Positions 19,701 to 26,108 of a stretch of 64,000 nt of DNA are shown here, in pieces; position 1 is the stretch's first letter, and each line of letters begins with the position of its first letter. Origin of the DNA: Marinobacter salinus (GTDB taxonomy: Bacteria; Pseudomonadota; Gammaproteobacteria; Pseudomonadales; Oleiphilaceae). The notes below the pieces were generated by a model that did not search any database, was not told where the DNA came from, and worked only from the letters and a program-made list of their open reading frames with translations. Both the position numbers and the translations under genes were made by a program. Location: contig NZ_CP017715.1 in the NCBI RefSeq assembly GCF_001854125.1, positions 1,240,001-1,304,000 on the forward strand. Reading direction: 5' to 3'.

Positions 19701-20839
19701 GCATTGGGCTCCTCGCAGACGCAGGTTTAGCGAATTGGCATGATGGCGAAAAGTCGATCTGTTTAAAATACTTCATTGAGGTTTTAAAAGAACTTCCTCA
19801 ACTCGATACAAACATCACAACTCGCACGGCTCACTGTCACGCTGTTAGTCGGCACGTGTTGATGTGGCTGGCCCAGGATGCAGCTGGCGAACCTCATCAG
19901 TTTGGAGAGGGTGAGGAAACAAAAATCTACCCGGGGATCGTTAGCAATCCAGAACCCAATAAAGAGATCTCCGAGCGACGGCTTTTACCAATAGAGTACG
20001 CGTGGTACATGTTGGCGAAGATCGAGAATTATGCGTCGATAAATGTGGGTGTAACGAAAAACCTTGAAGCTTACCTGCCCAATGGGCCTTTGATTCAGGG
20101 CCAGCTTCTTTTAGTTCCTGGCCTTAGACACAACGCCTTGAATCAACTTGATGCGAAGCTGTTTGTTTATGCTTTGCGTTCGACAATCTCATCATTTGCA
20201 CACGCAAATACGCTTCTGCGACAAGCTCGCGAAATCAGTCTGGTCAACTTTGACTATGGCACACTTCCTTTGGCCACTGAACCCGAGCAAAAAGAGCATA
20301 GAAATATTTCCGAGCAGCTACTATTGCTTTACTTTTCTTTTTCACTCATGAATGAAAACGTATCTGCTGTCGAGGAATTGCTCCGAGCGCTCCCTAACTC
20401 AAGTGGTTTCGAGATCCGTTCAGATTTGCTGAATGCGATTCAAGGAAAGGGAGTGGCTTTTGACTATGAGACAAGTTTTGGAAACCTTATCTTTGAACAA
20501 GCTCGGGCCATTCGAGGCTTCCAATCCATTTCTCCTACACAGACTTTTGAAATCTCCTTGAAAACTTTACAGATTGCCAAGCCATATGGGCACTTCCAGC
20601 TCGCCTGCGAGGTTTTGCTGCCTTGGTTAAATCGAAGATGGGCGTTCATTACCCAAAATCAACGTTCTATGCTCACTAAACTAACTCTTCACGAAGGTCT
20701 GATAAGCCAAGAATTAACCAATTCTGAAGCTTCGACGTCCGCAAGGGTAATAAATTTCTTGTCGGCGTTGCTGCCTACACTCGGATTAAATAGCAGCCGT
20801 GAACTCCTGGAAATTCTGACGAGTCTGAGGGCGCAATAA
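16781..20839 (+). CDS. Large nuclease-STAND NTPase protein, Avs-like defence candidate
   Basis: A 1352-residue protein starting 36 bases after the recombinase gene, with GGGAG seven bases before ATG. Residues 18-110 look like a DUF4297/Cap4-type dsDNA nuclease (SLRGYAYQIYQSALAW, then YLEVAEDY and VQVKD, giving E46 and Q63-x-K65). Residues about 290-560 form a P-loop module with Walker A GAAGMGKT (317-324) and Walker B GLIIDDLEH (369-377). The remaining ~750 residues are helical and TPR-like (for example LAILNEGLAIYGQ, AQKYYLFGSEAAGKSG). Nuclease + STAND ATPase + repeat sensor is the architecture of Avs anti-phage proteins, in which the C-terminus recognises phage proteins and triggers the nuclease. 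The family assignment is inference from layout and motifs; it may be a new subgroup. Confidence 0.7.
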   Translation: MPFPQQPPLGDETREAIDSLRGYAYQIYQSALAWTDIDFDEFLYLEVAEDYAVAAADALKAVQVKDTTGTVTINTDGIIASIDSFVDLVERNPGINVSLRHLTTSRIGKEKKAEHRVDNRATLESWRSLAKVGDLSELRKVLRNSKLADKTKRYIAALDDTGLRENFLQRIHFDCGAPDSPFLKRQIESRILKLVLEKGGLASDVPDCIAGILLSILELSAARNPSERFVTRADLEEHLERATQITLNRAQFESQNLRVAKALSRSLSSENGLSGEANLKPSPVSEVPLPIALAKRDRYLTKMLSCLERSGSCWITGAAGMGKTVAARILAHEVGGEWGSVNLRGLAKEQTAIALLDLANALSEYGLRGLIIDDLEHTLNPSVLDNLNYLFFSAGRSDVLLIITAPNGPSSDFLFASGLQAEIAVVLAEFSRKDLTEILEKLEVPSASEWANYTHLISGGGHPQLAMAFIQSMCARGWDSSELQTLNSLIEESPAIAEVRRRTRERLLQDLPESSRRLIERLSLKVGGFRRGLVLDLGKITPPIHDTGIIFDRLIGSWIDQHEADRFSLSPLLTNYAASSLTDGDKKVIHSAIAESLTSGKTLDVIDLNAAFFSARSSNNKSVVVKLCLFLLNSEDEKLQRLAPHLSVFTLLRTDVEPYPGDPLTSQMLRGVQLLLLSQENEPQKLEKALNRFFVEEKNVQNVMMRKFLNLVIYSKLLLQHSNSVLGSNFLDLIQELRQILQNEDGGLPEEVMESLQEISIKEGCDITSFMFVNQTRQLSRIFDLVTVFDFLDNSSIKTRSNLLKPFDRDDFSIDTLVAGAWLSEHENGTIEPQVHSDTFASLEAKAAGWGRNDLSVCCRKYRAIILDEYGNDKDSALAILNEGLAIYGQTNSELVRAKAKVLYRSEDHEGSLALSKRLIENDTQLSEVEKAFLGRDAAISAEKQGDYQTAQKYYLFGSEAAGKSGLPDMEAMRIGLLADAGLANWHDGEKSICLKYFIEVLKELPQLDTNITTRTAHCHAVSRHVLMWLAQDAAGEPHQFGEGEETKIYPGIVSNPEPNKEISERRLLPIEYAWYMLAKIENYASINVGVTKNLEAYLPNGPLIQGQLLLVPGLRHNALNQLDAKLFVYALRSTISSFAHANTLLRQAREISLVNFDYGTLPLATEPEQKEHRNISEQLLLLYFSFSLMNENVSAVEELLRALPNSSGFEIRSDLLNAIQGKGVAFDYETSFGNLIFEQARAIRGFQSISPTQTFEISLKTLQIAKPYGHFQLACEVLLPWLNRRWAFITQNQRSMLTKLTLHEGLISQELTNSEASTSARVINFLSALLPTLGLNSSRELLEILTSLRAQ

Positions 20840-20972
20840 TAAAAGCGCTGGATTACGCGTGATGACATGTCAATCGCTAGTTAAAGGTTGGTCCAAAATT
20901 GGCATTATTGCCGATGCATTGAATACGGAGCACAAGGTCAGGTTCAACAAACTTTCCAAGGACGCCGAAGCA

Positions 20973-21770
20973 TTAGCCGATAAAATCGTATCCGGCATTT
21001 TGCAACGCTTCCTTCAGCGAATCCTCAGGAGGCTCCTCATATATGAGTGTCGTAGATGGCGAAACATGGCCGGCGATTTTCTGAGCGATTTTTACTGACT
21101 TCTTTTGCCCATGAATGATGTTCGTCATCAGGGTCCGACGACCGCTATGGGAGCTGGCTCTTTCGATTCCAGCCCATTGCCGCTGCATGAGGGATAAGTG
21201 TTCCTGTAAGGTGTTAGGGGAGTAGGGGCCTCCTTTTTGAGTAAGGAAGAGAGGATCGCTCTTTTTAACCGCAGGGTTTTTGGCTAGGCGGATTGAGAGG
21301 TATTCCTCTAAGGCAATTCTCAATGCAACATCGTTCATTGGAAGATCTCGCGATCTACCTCGATGTTTTCTAACTTCCGGGTAGAAATCCTCAGGCTTAA
21401 TGTCAGCACCAGCCTTCGCCATAGTCTCAATACGCCGTACAAGTTGGTCGAAATCATGCACGCTGAAGCTTATTCGGCGCCGATGGTACGATGATCTAGA
21501 CCGCTTCAGTGCATCGGCACCCTTTGTGTAAGCTGCAGGCAACGCAAGGATTTCTTTCTGCTTGAACGAACGCTGACCTGAGGTTTCGGGGCCTAATTCT
21601 GCAACGTCCTTGATCTGAAGCAGCGCGATCTCCTGAACTCTCAGTCCGAGCTTGAAGCTGATCTGGACCAGCGCCGTGTTCTTTTCCGGGTATCGATGCT
21701 CTTTGATCTCACGCAAGAGGTGGGCGAACTGTTCAGGCGTGAGCACGCGTGCCTGGCCGGTTTTGCTCAT
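20973..21770 (-). CDS. Tyrosine recombinase, intact copy 1 of a three-copy family
   Basis: A 265-residue recombinase (MSKTGQARVLTPEQF...). Catalytic residues are Arg in LGLRVQEIALL, His/Arg in SHSGRRTLM, His in GHVSPST and Tyr in LIYEEP. The same family occurs at 23044-23763 (5'-truncated) and 32454-33011 (scrambled), all with a leader resembling ATTTTATNTTTRCCC then CTCCTYGCATCC. The 3' flank is not shared with the other copies. This is the only full-length member in the window and so the likeliest source of activity on the 17-bp boundary motifs. It lies downstream of, and convergent with, the STAND gene. Confidence 0.9.
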   Translation of the reverse strand: MSKTGQARVLTPEQFAHLLREIKEHRYPEKNTALVQISFKLGLRVQEIALLQIKDVAELGPETSGQRSFKQKEILALPAAYTKGADALKRSRSSYHRRRISFSVHDFDQLVRRIETMAKAGADIKPEDFYPEVRKHRGRSRDLPMNDVALRIALEEYLSIRLAKNPAVKKSDPLFLTQKGGPYSPNTLQEHLSLMQRQWAGIERASSHSGRRTLMTNIIHGQKKSVKIAQKIAGHVSPSTTLIYEEPPEDSLKEALQNAGYDFIG

Positions 21771-21818
21771 CGGATAAGCTCCTGGTAAGCCGCTAGGATG
21801 CGAGGAGAGGGCAAATAT

Positions 21819-21852
21819 AAAATCCGTAATAATGTTATTTTAACGGATTTTT
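21819..21852. terminator. Hairpin with T-tracts on both strands in the recombinase leader
   Basis: AAAATCCGT and its complement ACGGATTTT enclose an AT-rich loop, followed by a T run on either strand. It sits about 50 bases upstream of the recombinase start. On the minus strand it lies in the gene's leader and could attenuate recombinase expression; on the plus strand it could end transcription arriving from the STAND gene side. Confidence 0.5.
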
Positions 21853-22034
21853 GGGTTTCTTTCAGAACAGTCAGGCAAGCCCAGATCTCTGGAAGGTAAA
21901 TTTGTGATTTGATTGCAAGGGCTAAAGTCGAGAGCAATCAGGGGCTGCACTGGAATTGGCCGACAATTACTTGGTACTTCTGCGGTAGGAGCTCTAGGGA
22001 GCTATGCGGAAGATTTTTGACTAGCACACCTCGG

Positions 22035-22265
22035 TCAGAATCGCATACGACCACGCTTCGGCGCCTTTACGGCACCACCGAAAAGAGCATCCATTCCTTT
22101 GGCGTAGTTTGGGTCGCGATATTCACGCATACGCACAACCTCTTTTTTCGCTGCTCGGCGATCGAAGAAGTCGTCCGAGGCCTGTTTAGAAATGTGAACT
22201 TTCATACCCATGAACACCGTGTGAAATCTATTCCTCATTAATGACCTGATGGAAAAATTTGTCAA
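22035..22265 (-). CDS. Small basic hypothetical protein
   Basis: Up to 76 residues; the true start may be the internal ATG giving MKVHISKQASDDFF. The product is basic and Arg-rich at the C-terminus (APKRGRMRF) with a heptad-like middle (RRAAKKEVVRMREY). No known domain was recognised. It sits alone between the intact recombinase and the repeat cluster at 22508-22942. The plus-strand frame over the same bases looks like a shadow. Confidence 0.4.
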   Translation of the reverse strand: MTNFSIRSLMRNRFHTVFMGMKVHISKQASDDFFDRRAAKKEVVRMREYRDPNYAKGMDALFGGAVKAPKRGRMRF

Positions 22266-22507
22266 TGACGTTTAAAACTGCCCGGGCTGCACAGGCATGG
22301 CGCTTTACCGCATTGACTCACGGCATTCTCCGTTAATGGTGGAGGCTAAGATCTCATCGCTCTTCAAAGATTGGGGCATAGCTACGTCTCCCCAGTTGCC
22401 CCTTACTAAAAAGGACTCACGATAGGCCACAACCTCGGTAGTTCCTCCTTTTCCCTAAGTAATCGTAGTAGCATTTTAAAACAATAGGTTAGGAGCTGGA
22501 CGACGGT

Positions 22508-22567
22508 TTTAGTAGTTGTTGTGGAGGTTCAGTACTTGTTGTGGAATTCGTTCAGTACTAGTTGTGG
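22508..22567 (+). repeat. Three direct copies of the 17-bp boundary motif (TTGTTGTGG type)
   Basis: Copies start at 22508 (TTTAGTAGTTGTTGTGG), 22528 (TTCAGTACTTGTTGTGG) and 22551 (TTCAGTACTAGTTGTGG). The last runs directly into GTGGTCGTCCAC. Related motifs occur at 22695-22763 (minus), 32263-32394, 35685 and 45090. Arrays of short direct repeats next to a recombination core are typical of integrase arm sites or transposase-binding sites. Confidence 0.8.
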
Positions 22568-22576
22568 TCGTCCACA

Positions 22577-22605
22577 ATACAGCTTATCCTTTGGATCAGC
22601 TGTAT
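22577..22605. other. Strong hairpin inside the 143-bp segment
   Basis: ATACAGCT and ATCC pair with GGAT and AGCTGTAT around a TTT loop, with one mismatch, forming a 29-base stem-loop. No T run follows, so it is not an obvious terminator. It could be a recombination or replication signal. Confidence 0.5.
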
Positions 22606-22649
22606 TTGCTTTAACATAATATACATTATGCGCAGTACGGTATGCTTGG

Positions 22650-22694
22650 AAATAACATTATTACGGATTTTATCTTTACCCTCTCCTCGCATCC
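22650..22694 (+). repeat. Recombinase leader without its gene
   Basis: This stretch matches, in inverted orientation, the leader of the intact recombinase (21797-21842): AACATTATTACGGATTTTAT, then a pyrimidine-rich CCCTCTCCTCGCATCC. Here the sequence then runs straight into GTGGACGACCAC instead of a recombinase start codon, marking a recombination junction. Confidence 0.7.
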
Positions 22695-22763
22695 GTGGAC
22701 GACCACAGAAAGTGCTAAAGAATAGCCACAGAAAGTACGAAATTTTCACAGGAAGTACTAAAT
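22695..22763 (-). repeat. Three inverted copies of the 17-bp boundary motif (TTTCTGTGG type)
   Basis: Read on the minus strand, the copies are TTTAGTACTTCCTGTGA, TTTCGTACTTTCTGTGG and TTTAGCACTTTCTGTGG, the last continuing into TCGTCCAC. They mirror the three plus-strand copies at 22508-22567 across the 143-bp segment. Confidence 0.8.
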
Positions 22764-22904
22764 TCGTCGCCCACCTTTCTATATTCCTGATTCTGAACAC
22801 TTTTCGGTTTTTTTCTCGAATAGCGCCTTTCGGGCAATCAGTGCCTTGGATTTTGGCGGTTAATTTCGATTATGGAATGGCGTCAGCTCTGACTGGCCGA
22901 CAAA

Positions 22905-22942
22905 AACTAGTGCTAAATTTCCACAACAAGTGCTGCACCCCT
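22905..22942 (-). repeat. Two further degenerate boundary motifs on the minus strand
   Basis: On the minus strand this reads GCAGCACTTGTTGTGG followed by TTTAGCACTAG, resembling the TTGTTGTGG-type repeats at 22508-22567. With those, it brackets about 440 bp of repeat-rich, gene-free DNA (22266-23043). Confidence 0.5.
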
Positions 22943-23043
22943 TAGGTTATTGATTTAAAGCACATTAGACATTCACCACAGTTTGGCTATAAACGGAGTC
23001 TGGTACTTACCGTCTTCTAAGCTGTGACAGAGCCACCGGGAGC

Positions 23044-23763
23044 TACCCGGAAAAGAACACAGCGCTGGTTCAGATCAGCTTCAAGCTCGGACTGCGAGTC
23101 CAGGAAATCGCGCTGCTCCAGATCAAAGACGTCGCCGAACTCGGCCCTGAAAGCTCTGGTCAGCGCTCTTTCAAACTCAAAGAAATCCTCCCGCTGCCTG
23201 CGGCTTACACTAAAGGTGCCGATGCGTTGAAGCGATCCAAGTCCACGTACCAGCGGCGTCGGATCAGTTTTAGTGTTCACGATTTCCACCAGCTTGTTCA
23301 GCGAATTGAAACCATGGCTAAGGCCGGCGCCGAGATCAAACCAGAGGATTTTTATCCTGAGGTCAAAAAACATCGTGGTAAATCGCGGGATCTTCCAATG
23401 AATGACGTTGCGCTGAGAACGGCCATAGAAAAACACCTTGCGATCCGCCTGGCAGCGCACCCCTCGGTGAAAAGGACGGATCCTCTATTCCTGACTCAGA
23501 AAGGAGGCCCCTATTCTCCCAACACTCTCCAGGAACACTTTGCTCTCATGCAGAGGCATTGGGCAGGCATTGAGCGAGCCAGCTCCCACAGTGGCCGGCG
23601 GACTTTAATGACAAATATTATTCATGAACAAAAGAAGTCAGTTAAAGTCGCGCAAAAAATCGCTGGTCATGTGTCACCGTCAACAACGCTCATTTACGAA
23701 GAACCTCCCGAGGAGTCACTGAAGGAAGCGTTGCGGGATGCAGGGTACAAATATGTTGGTTAG
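23044..23763 (+). pseudogene. Tyrosine recombinase copy 2, 5'-truncated
   Basis: Homology to the intact recombinase begins abruptly at YPEKNTALVQISFK, so about the first 26 residues (MSKTGQAR onward) are absent and unrelated sequence lies upstream. From there the frame is open and similar to the C-terminus (DAGYKYVG). All catalytic residues persist (LRVQEIALL, HSGRRT, GHVSPST, LIYEEP). A TTG within the frame at 23227 could give a shorter product. A DNA-binding lobe shortened this way is probably inactive, but the intact catalytic core means activity cannot be excluded. Its 3' flank is shared with copy 3. Confidence 0.8.
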
Positions 23764-24016
23764 TCCAGCAAACGAATAAACTTTGGAGCGCATTCATTAT
23801 TACTGTTCAAACGCCCCCGGAATGCTTACCTGCCAAGTTAAAATTTTCAGCCCACTTGTGATGAGTCTTGTTGATAGCGCGGGACCCATAGCTGCCCTGC
23901 CCCCTCTAGATCGGCTCATATGACAACTCTGGCCCACCAAACGTTGGTTTCTTGGCAATTGGAGATGGTTTGGTGACTGAAGCGTGGAGTTCAGTGTGGT
24001 CGCAAAGCGGACATTC
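23764..24016 (+). repeat. Recombinase 3' flank repeat, copy A
   Basis: About 250 bases after recombinase copy 2 are similar to 33012-33276 after copy 3, sharing TTAAAATTTTCAGCCCACTT, then ATGAGTCTTGTTGATAGCG, and ending in GGTCGCAAAGCGGACATTC at 23998-24016. Recombinase and flank were therefore duplicated as one block. No coding frame is seen in it. Confidence 0.8.
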
Positions 24017-24129
24017 GGGCAAGGAGGTCAATGCAAATAAAATAGCCTCCGTTTGAGGCTATGGGAGTGTAAACATCCCTATTTCAGTTGCACCGCTGAT
24101 CAGAGTTTTCTGTACGTTGGTGCCGTTTG

Positions 24130-24639
24130 TTAGCTGGATCGTTCATAGACAAAGAGCCTGCCAGAATTGCCAAAATTTTTGTGATTCTGGATGCCTTTTG
24201 GCTCAAACCCAGATTTCTCTGCAACAGCGTGTGCTGCATAGTTTTCTGGATGGCAATAAGCACGGACTTCTACTTCAGTGGAAAGCAACCTTGCCAAAGC
24301 CGAAGTGACCTCAGTAGCAATTCCTTTTCCAACATCATCGTTGTTAATGCTGTAGTAGCATTCAACTATTCCATCATCATAGGGCGCATAGCCGCATGAA
24401 CCAACATATCTATTGGTTCCTTTTTCTGCTACTGCATAAGAGTGAACAGGCTCATTCGAATCATATGCATCGCGAACATAGTCGAAGAGTGCTCGTGCTC
24501 CAATTTCGGTTTTTTGTTCAGCCTCGAACATTAGATATTTCGTAGACCCCTCATTTAACATGAAGCTTAGAAAACCCTTCAGGTCACTTTCTTCGAATCG
24601 GCGTATGACGAAACGCTTTGTTTCAATAGGTATTTTCAC
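24130..24639 (-). CDS. GNAT-family N-acetyltransferase (RimJ/RimL-like)
   Basis: A 169-residue acetyltransferase from a GTG start behind a GGGGG ribosome-binding site. The opening ETKRFVIRRFEESDL and the order of strands fit the RimJ/RimL branch. The acetyl-CoA-binding segment appears as NNDDVGKGIATEVTSAL, and the C-terminal NYAAHAVAEKSGFEPKGI is the usual N-x-x-x-x-x-x-x-E-K-x-G-F signature. The substrate is unknown; such genes are frequent cassette cargo. Copies of GGTCGCAAAGCGGACATTC lie on both sides (23998 and 24847), so it may be a single-gene insertion. Confidence 0.85.
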   Translation of the reverse strand: MKIPIETKRFVIRRFEESDLKGFLSFMLNEGSTKYLMFEAEQKTEIGARALFDYVRDAYDSNEPVHSYAVAEKGTNRYVGSCGYAPYDDGIVECYYSINNDDVGKGIATEVTSALARLLSTEVEVRAYCHPENYAAHAVAEKSGFEPKGIQNHKNFGNSGRLFVYERSS

Positions 24640-24846
24640 ATAAGCCCCCTACGGTGTATTTCTTCAAGCTGTCAGCTATCGGCCAGACGTCTTTATGATT
24701 CCAGAAAACTGACCTCTTCGTTATTGCGCCCCCTGCGCAACCAATCATACCGTATAAAACAGCATGGATTTACCTGGGGGCGTCGAAGAAGAGCGTTCCC
24801 GGCCCACTGACCGCTTTCGTTTACGGACCTGGGGTAGGTCTGCGCG

Positions 24847-24865
24847 GGTCGCAAAGCGGACATTC
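24847..24865 (+). repeat. 19-bp repeat GGTCGCAAAGCGGACATTC, second copy
   Basis: Identical to 23998-24016 and 33258-33276. The first two bracket the GNAT gene and nothing else. The 294-base gap at 24640-24933 around it holds no gene. Confidence 0.7.
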
Positions 24866-24933
24866 AGGCTCGGCCGATCAAGGTCTGTGATAGACCTCAA
24901 ACTGTGATCTTTAGCATCCGACGCCCAGATTCC

Positions 24934-25641
24934 TCAGTAAAGACCAGGAATCAGCCGGTAGCGCACCCGTTGAGCATAGCCCCGATAGCCAGGTAGCTCT
25001 TCCCGCAAAGTCTGGTCTTCAAGCACGGTTCTCGTCACCGAGATGAGCAAGGCGAATGCTGCAGGAATAAGTGCCCATACCGAGCCCATAGCAAGAACAA
25101 ATCCGAACAGTGCAACACTATTTCCAGCATAGCCTGGGTGTCGCACAAACCGGTATGGACCGGTATCACAGAGCACATGACCTCGATCTGCCTGGCTACT
25201 TACAACACTTAAAAAGAAGCGGTTCTCTACCACGGCCCACGCAGCAAAGGTGTAACCGAAGGCGATAACGATCAAGCCTACTACGCTGAGCCAGATTGGA
25301 AATTCGGGGGACCAGCTATAGCGATGATCCAACCCTGCCACTATGACCATAGGGAAGACGATGCTCACCGCCATCAGGGGAGCAAGCACCTTGTCCCAGG
25401 CCTTGGCGTTTTGAAATGTTTCTTTATTTTGCCTTTCAGCAGTTATCCCGGGATGCCGCCCCTCCGCCCATACGCGGCCACCGATACCAGTCACCAAAAC
25501 GAGCATGGAATAGAACCAACCCTGCAGCCAACCAAGGTCGCCACCACATATGAAGAGAACCAATGGTATCAGGCAATACGCCACCACTAACCTGAGCCAC
25601 TGGCGAAATGAAACCGCGTGGGTCGTATTTTTATCACTCAT
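24934..25641 (-). CDS. Isoprenylcysteine carboxyl methyltransferase-like membrane protein
   Basis: About 235 residues from the ATG giving MSDKNTTHAVSF; an upstream start at 25707 is possible but less likely. Several hydrophobic helices precede the C-terminal signature of the ICMT/PEMT fold: CDTGPYRFVRHPGYAG, then LEDQTLREELPGYRGYAQRV. In this family that region binds S-adenosylmethionine at the membrane. The bacterial members' substrates are mostly unknown. It follows the small gene at 25707-26045 in the same orientation. Confidence 0.8.
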   Translation of the reverse strand: MSDKNTTHAVSFRQWLRLVVAYCLIPLVLFICGGDLGWLQGWFYSMLVLVTGIGGRVWAEGRHPGITAERQNKETFQNAKAWDKVLAPLMAVSIVFPMVIVAGLDHRYSWSPEFPIWLSVVGLIVIAFGYTFAAWAVVENRFFLSVVSSQADRGHVLCDTGPYRFVRHPGYAGNSVALFGFVLAMGSVWALIPAAFALLISVTRTVLEDQTLREELPGYRGYAQRVRYRLIPGLY

Positions 25642-25706
25642 CGTCACTGATACCTCTTTTCCAGAGATTAAGCGTTCGAGTGTGGGACTGCCCCGGGTGG
25701 CGTTCA

Positions 25707-26045
25707 CTAGGCCTGGCCATACTCCTCGAAAGACTGCTCAACACCCCAATGAACCCGGTACACCACATACCGAGAAATTTGAAGCTCCTCCTTTTCAAAC
25801 CACTCTCGTTGTTCCAGCGCTTCCATTGACGGCCAACTTTCCACACCGATGTAGTCCCACTTATCATCAGTTTTCGTACAGTCGATCATGGAAATTGCCT
25901 TCATGCCCAAAGCGTCAAGGTTAGCCCGGTCACGAGCCATGAACTGCCCTTGCTCTTCCTCGGATAGTTGAAAAAAATCCGGCTTCATCTTGGCAAAAAA
26001 TACTCTGATTATCGGAGTTGTATTGTCCATGGGGAGATGTGCCAT
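25707..26045 (-). CDS. Hypothetical protein, 112 residues
   Basis: Soluble small protein with the look of a dimeric alpha/beta-barrel (strand-helix-strand pattern; IIRVFFAKMKPDFF, ISMIDCTKTDDKWDYIGVES, YVVYRVHWG). The middle is Trp/Tyr-rich. An internal ATG (MDNTTPIIRV) at 26030 is an alternative start. It may be co-transcribed with the ICMT-like gene downstream. No named family could be assigned with confidence. Confidence 0.55.
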   Translation of the reverse strand: MAHLPMDNTTPIIRVFFAKMKPDFFQLSEEEQGQFMARDRANLDALGMKAISMIDCTKTDDKWDYIGVESWPSMEALEQREWFEKEELQISRYVVYRVHWGVEQSFEEYGQA

Positions 26046-26108
26046 TCAGTGGTTAACCGAGAGATAGCGCTGCAGCAATGCACCGACCCTCGAATGGTTC
26101 AGAAGCTT

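Larger units (their letters stand above)
22564..22706. repeat. Perfect 12-bp inverted repeats bounding a 143-bp segment
   Basis: GTGGTCGTCCAC (22564-22575) and its exact reverse complement GTGGACGACCAC (22695-22706) face each other. Each is abutted on the outside by an array of three 17-bp motifs pointing inward. The enclosed DNA has a hairpin (22577-22605) and a copy of the recombinase leader (about 22650-22694). The symmetry resembles two element ends joined head to head. Confidence 0.75.

Noticed and set aside
22508-22763. CRISPR-like array or plasmid iterons
   Set aside because: Repeats are 17 bp with 3-6 bp gaps, in only three copies per side and mirrored. There are no unique spacers of CRISPR length, no cas genes, and no replication initiator gene nearby.
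22562-22945. 127-codon frame across the repeat cluster
   Set aside because: It is built from the repeats and hairpin and has no ribosome-binding site or protein-like composition.
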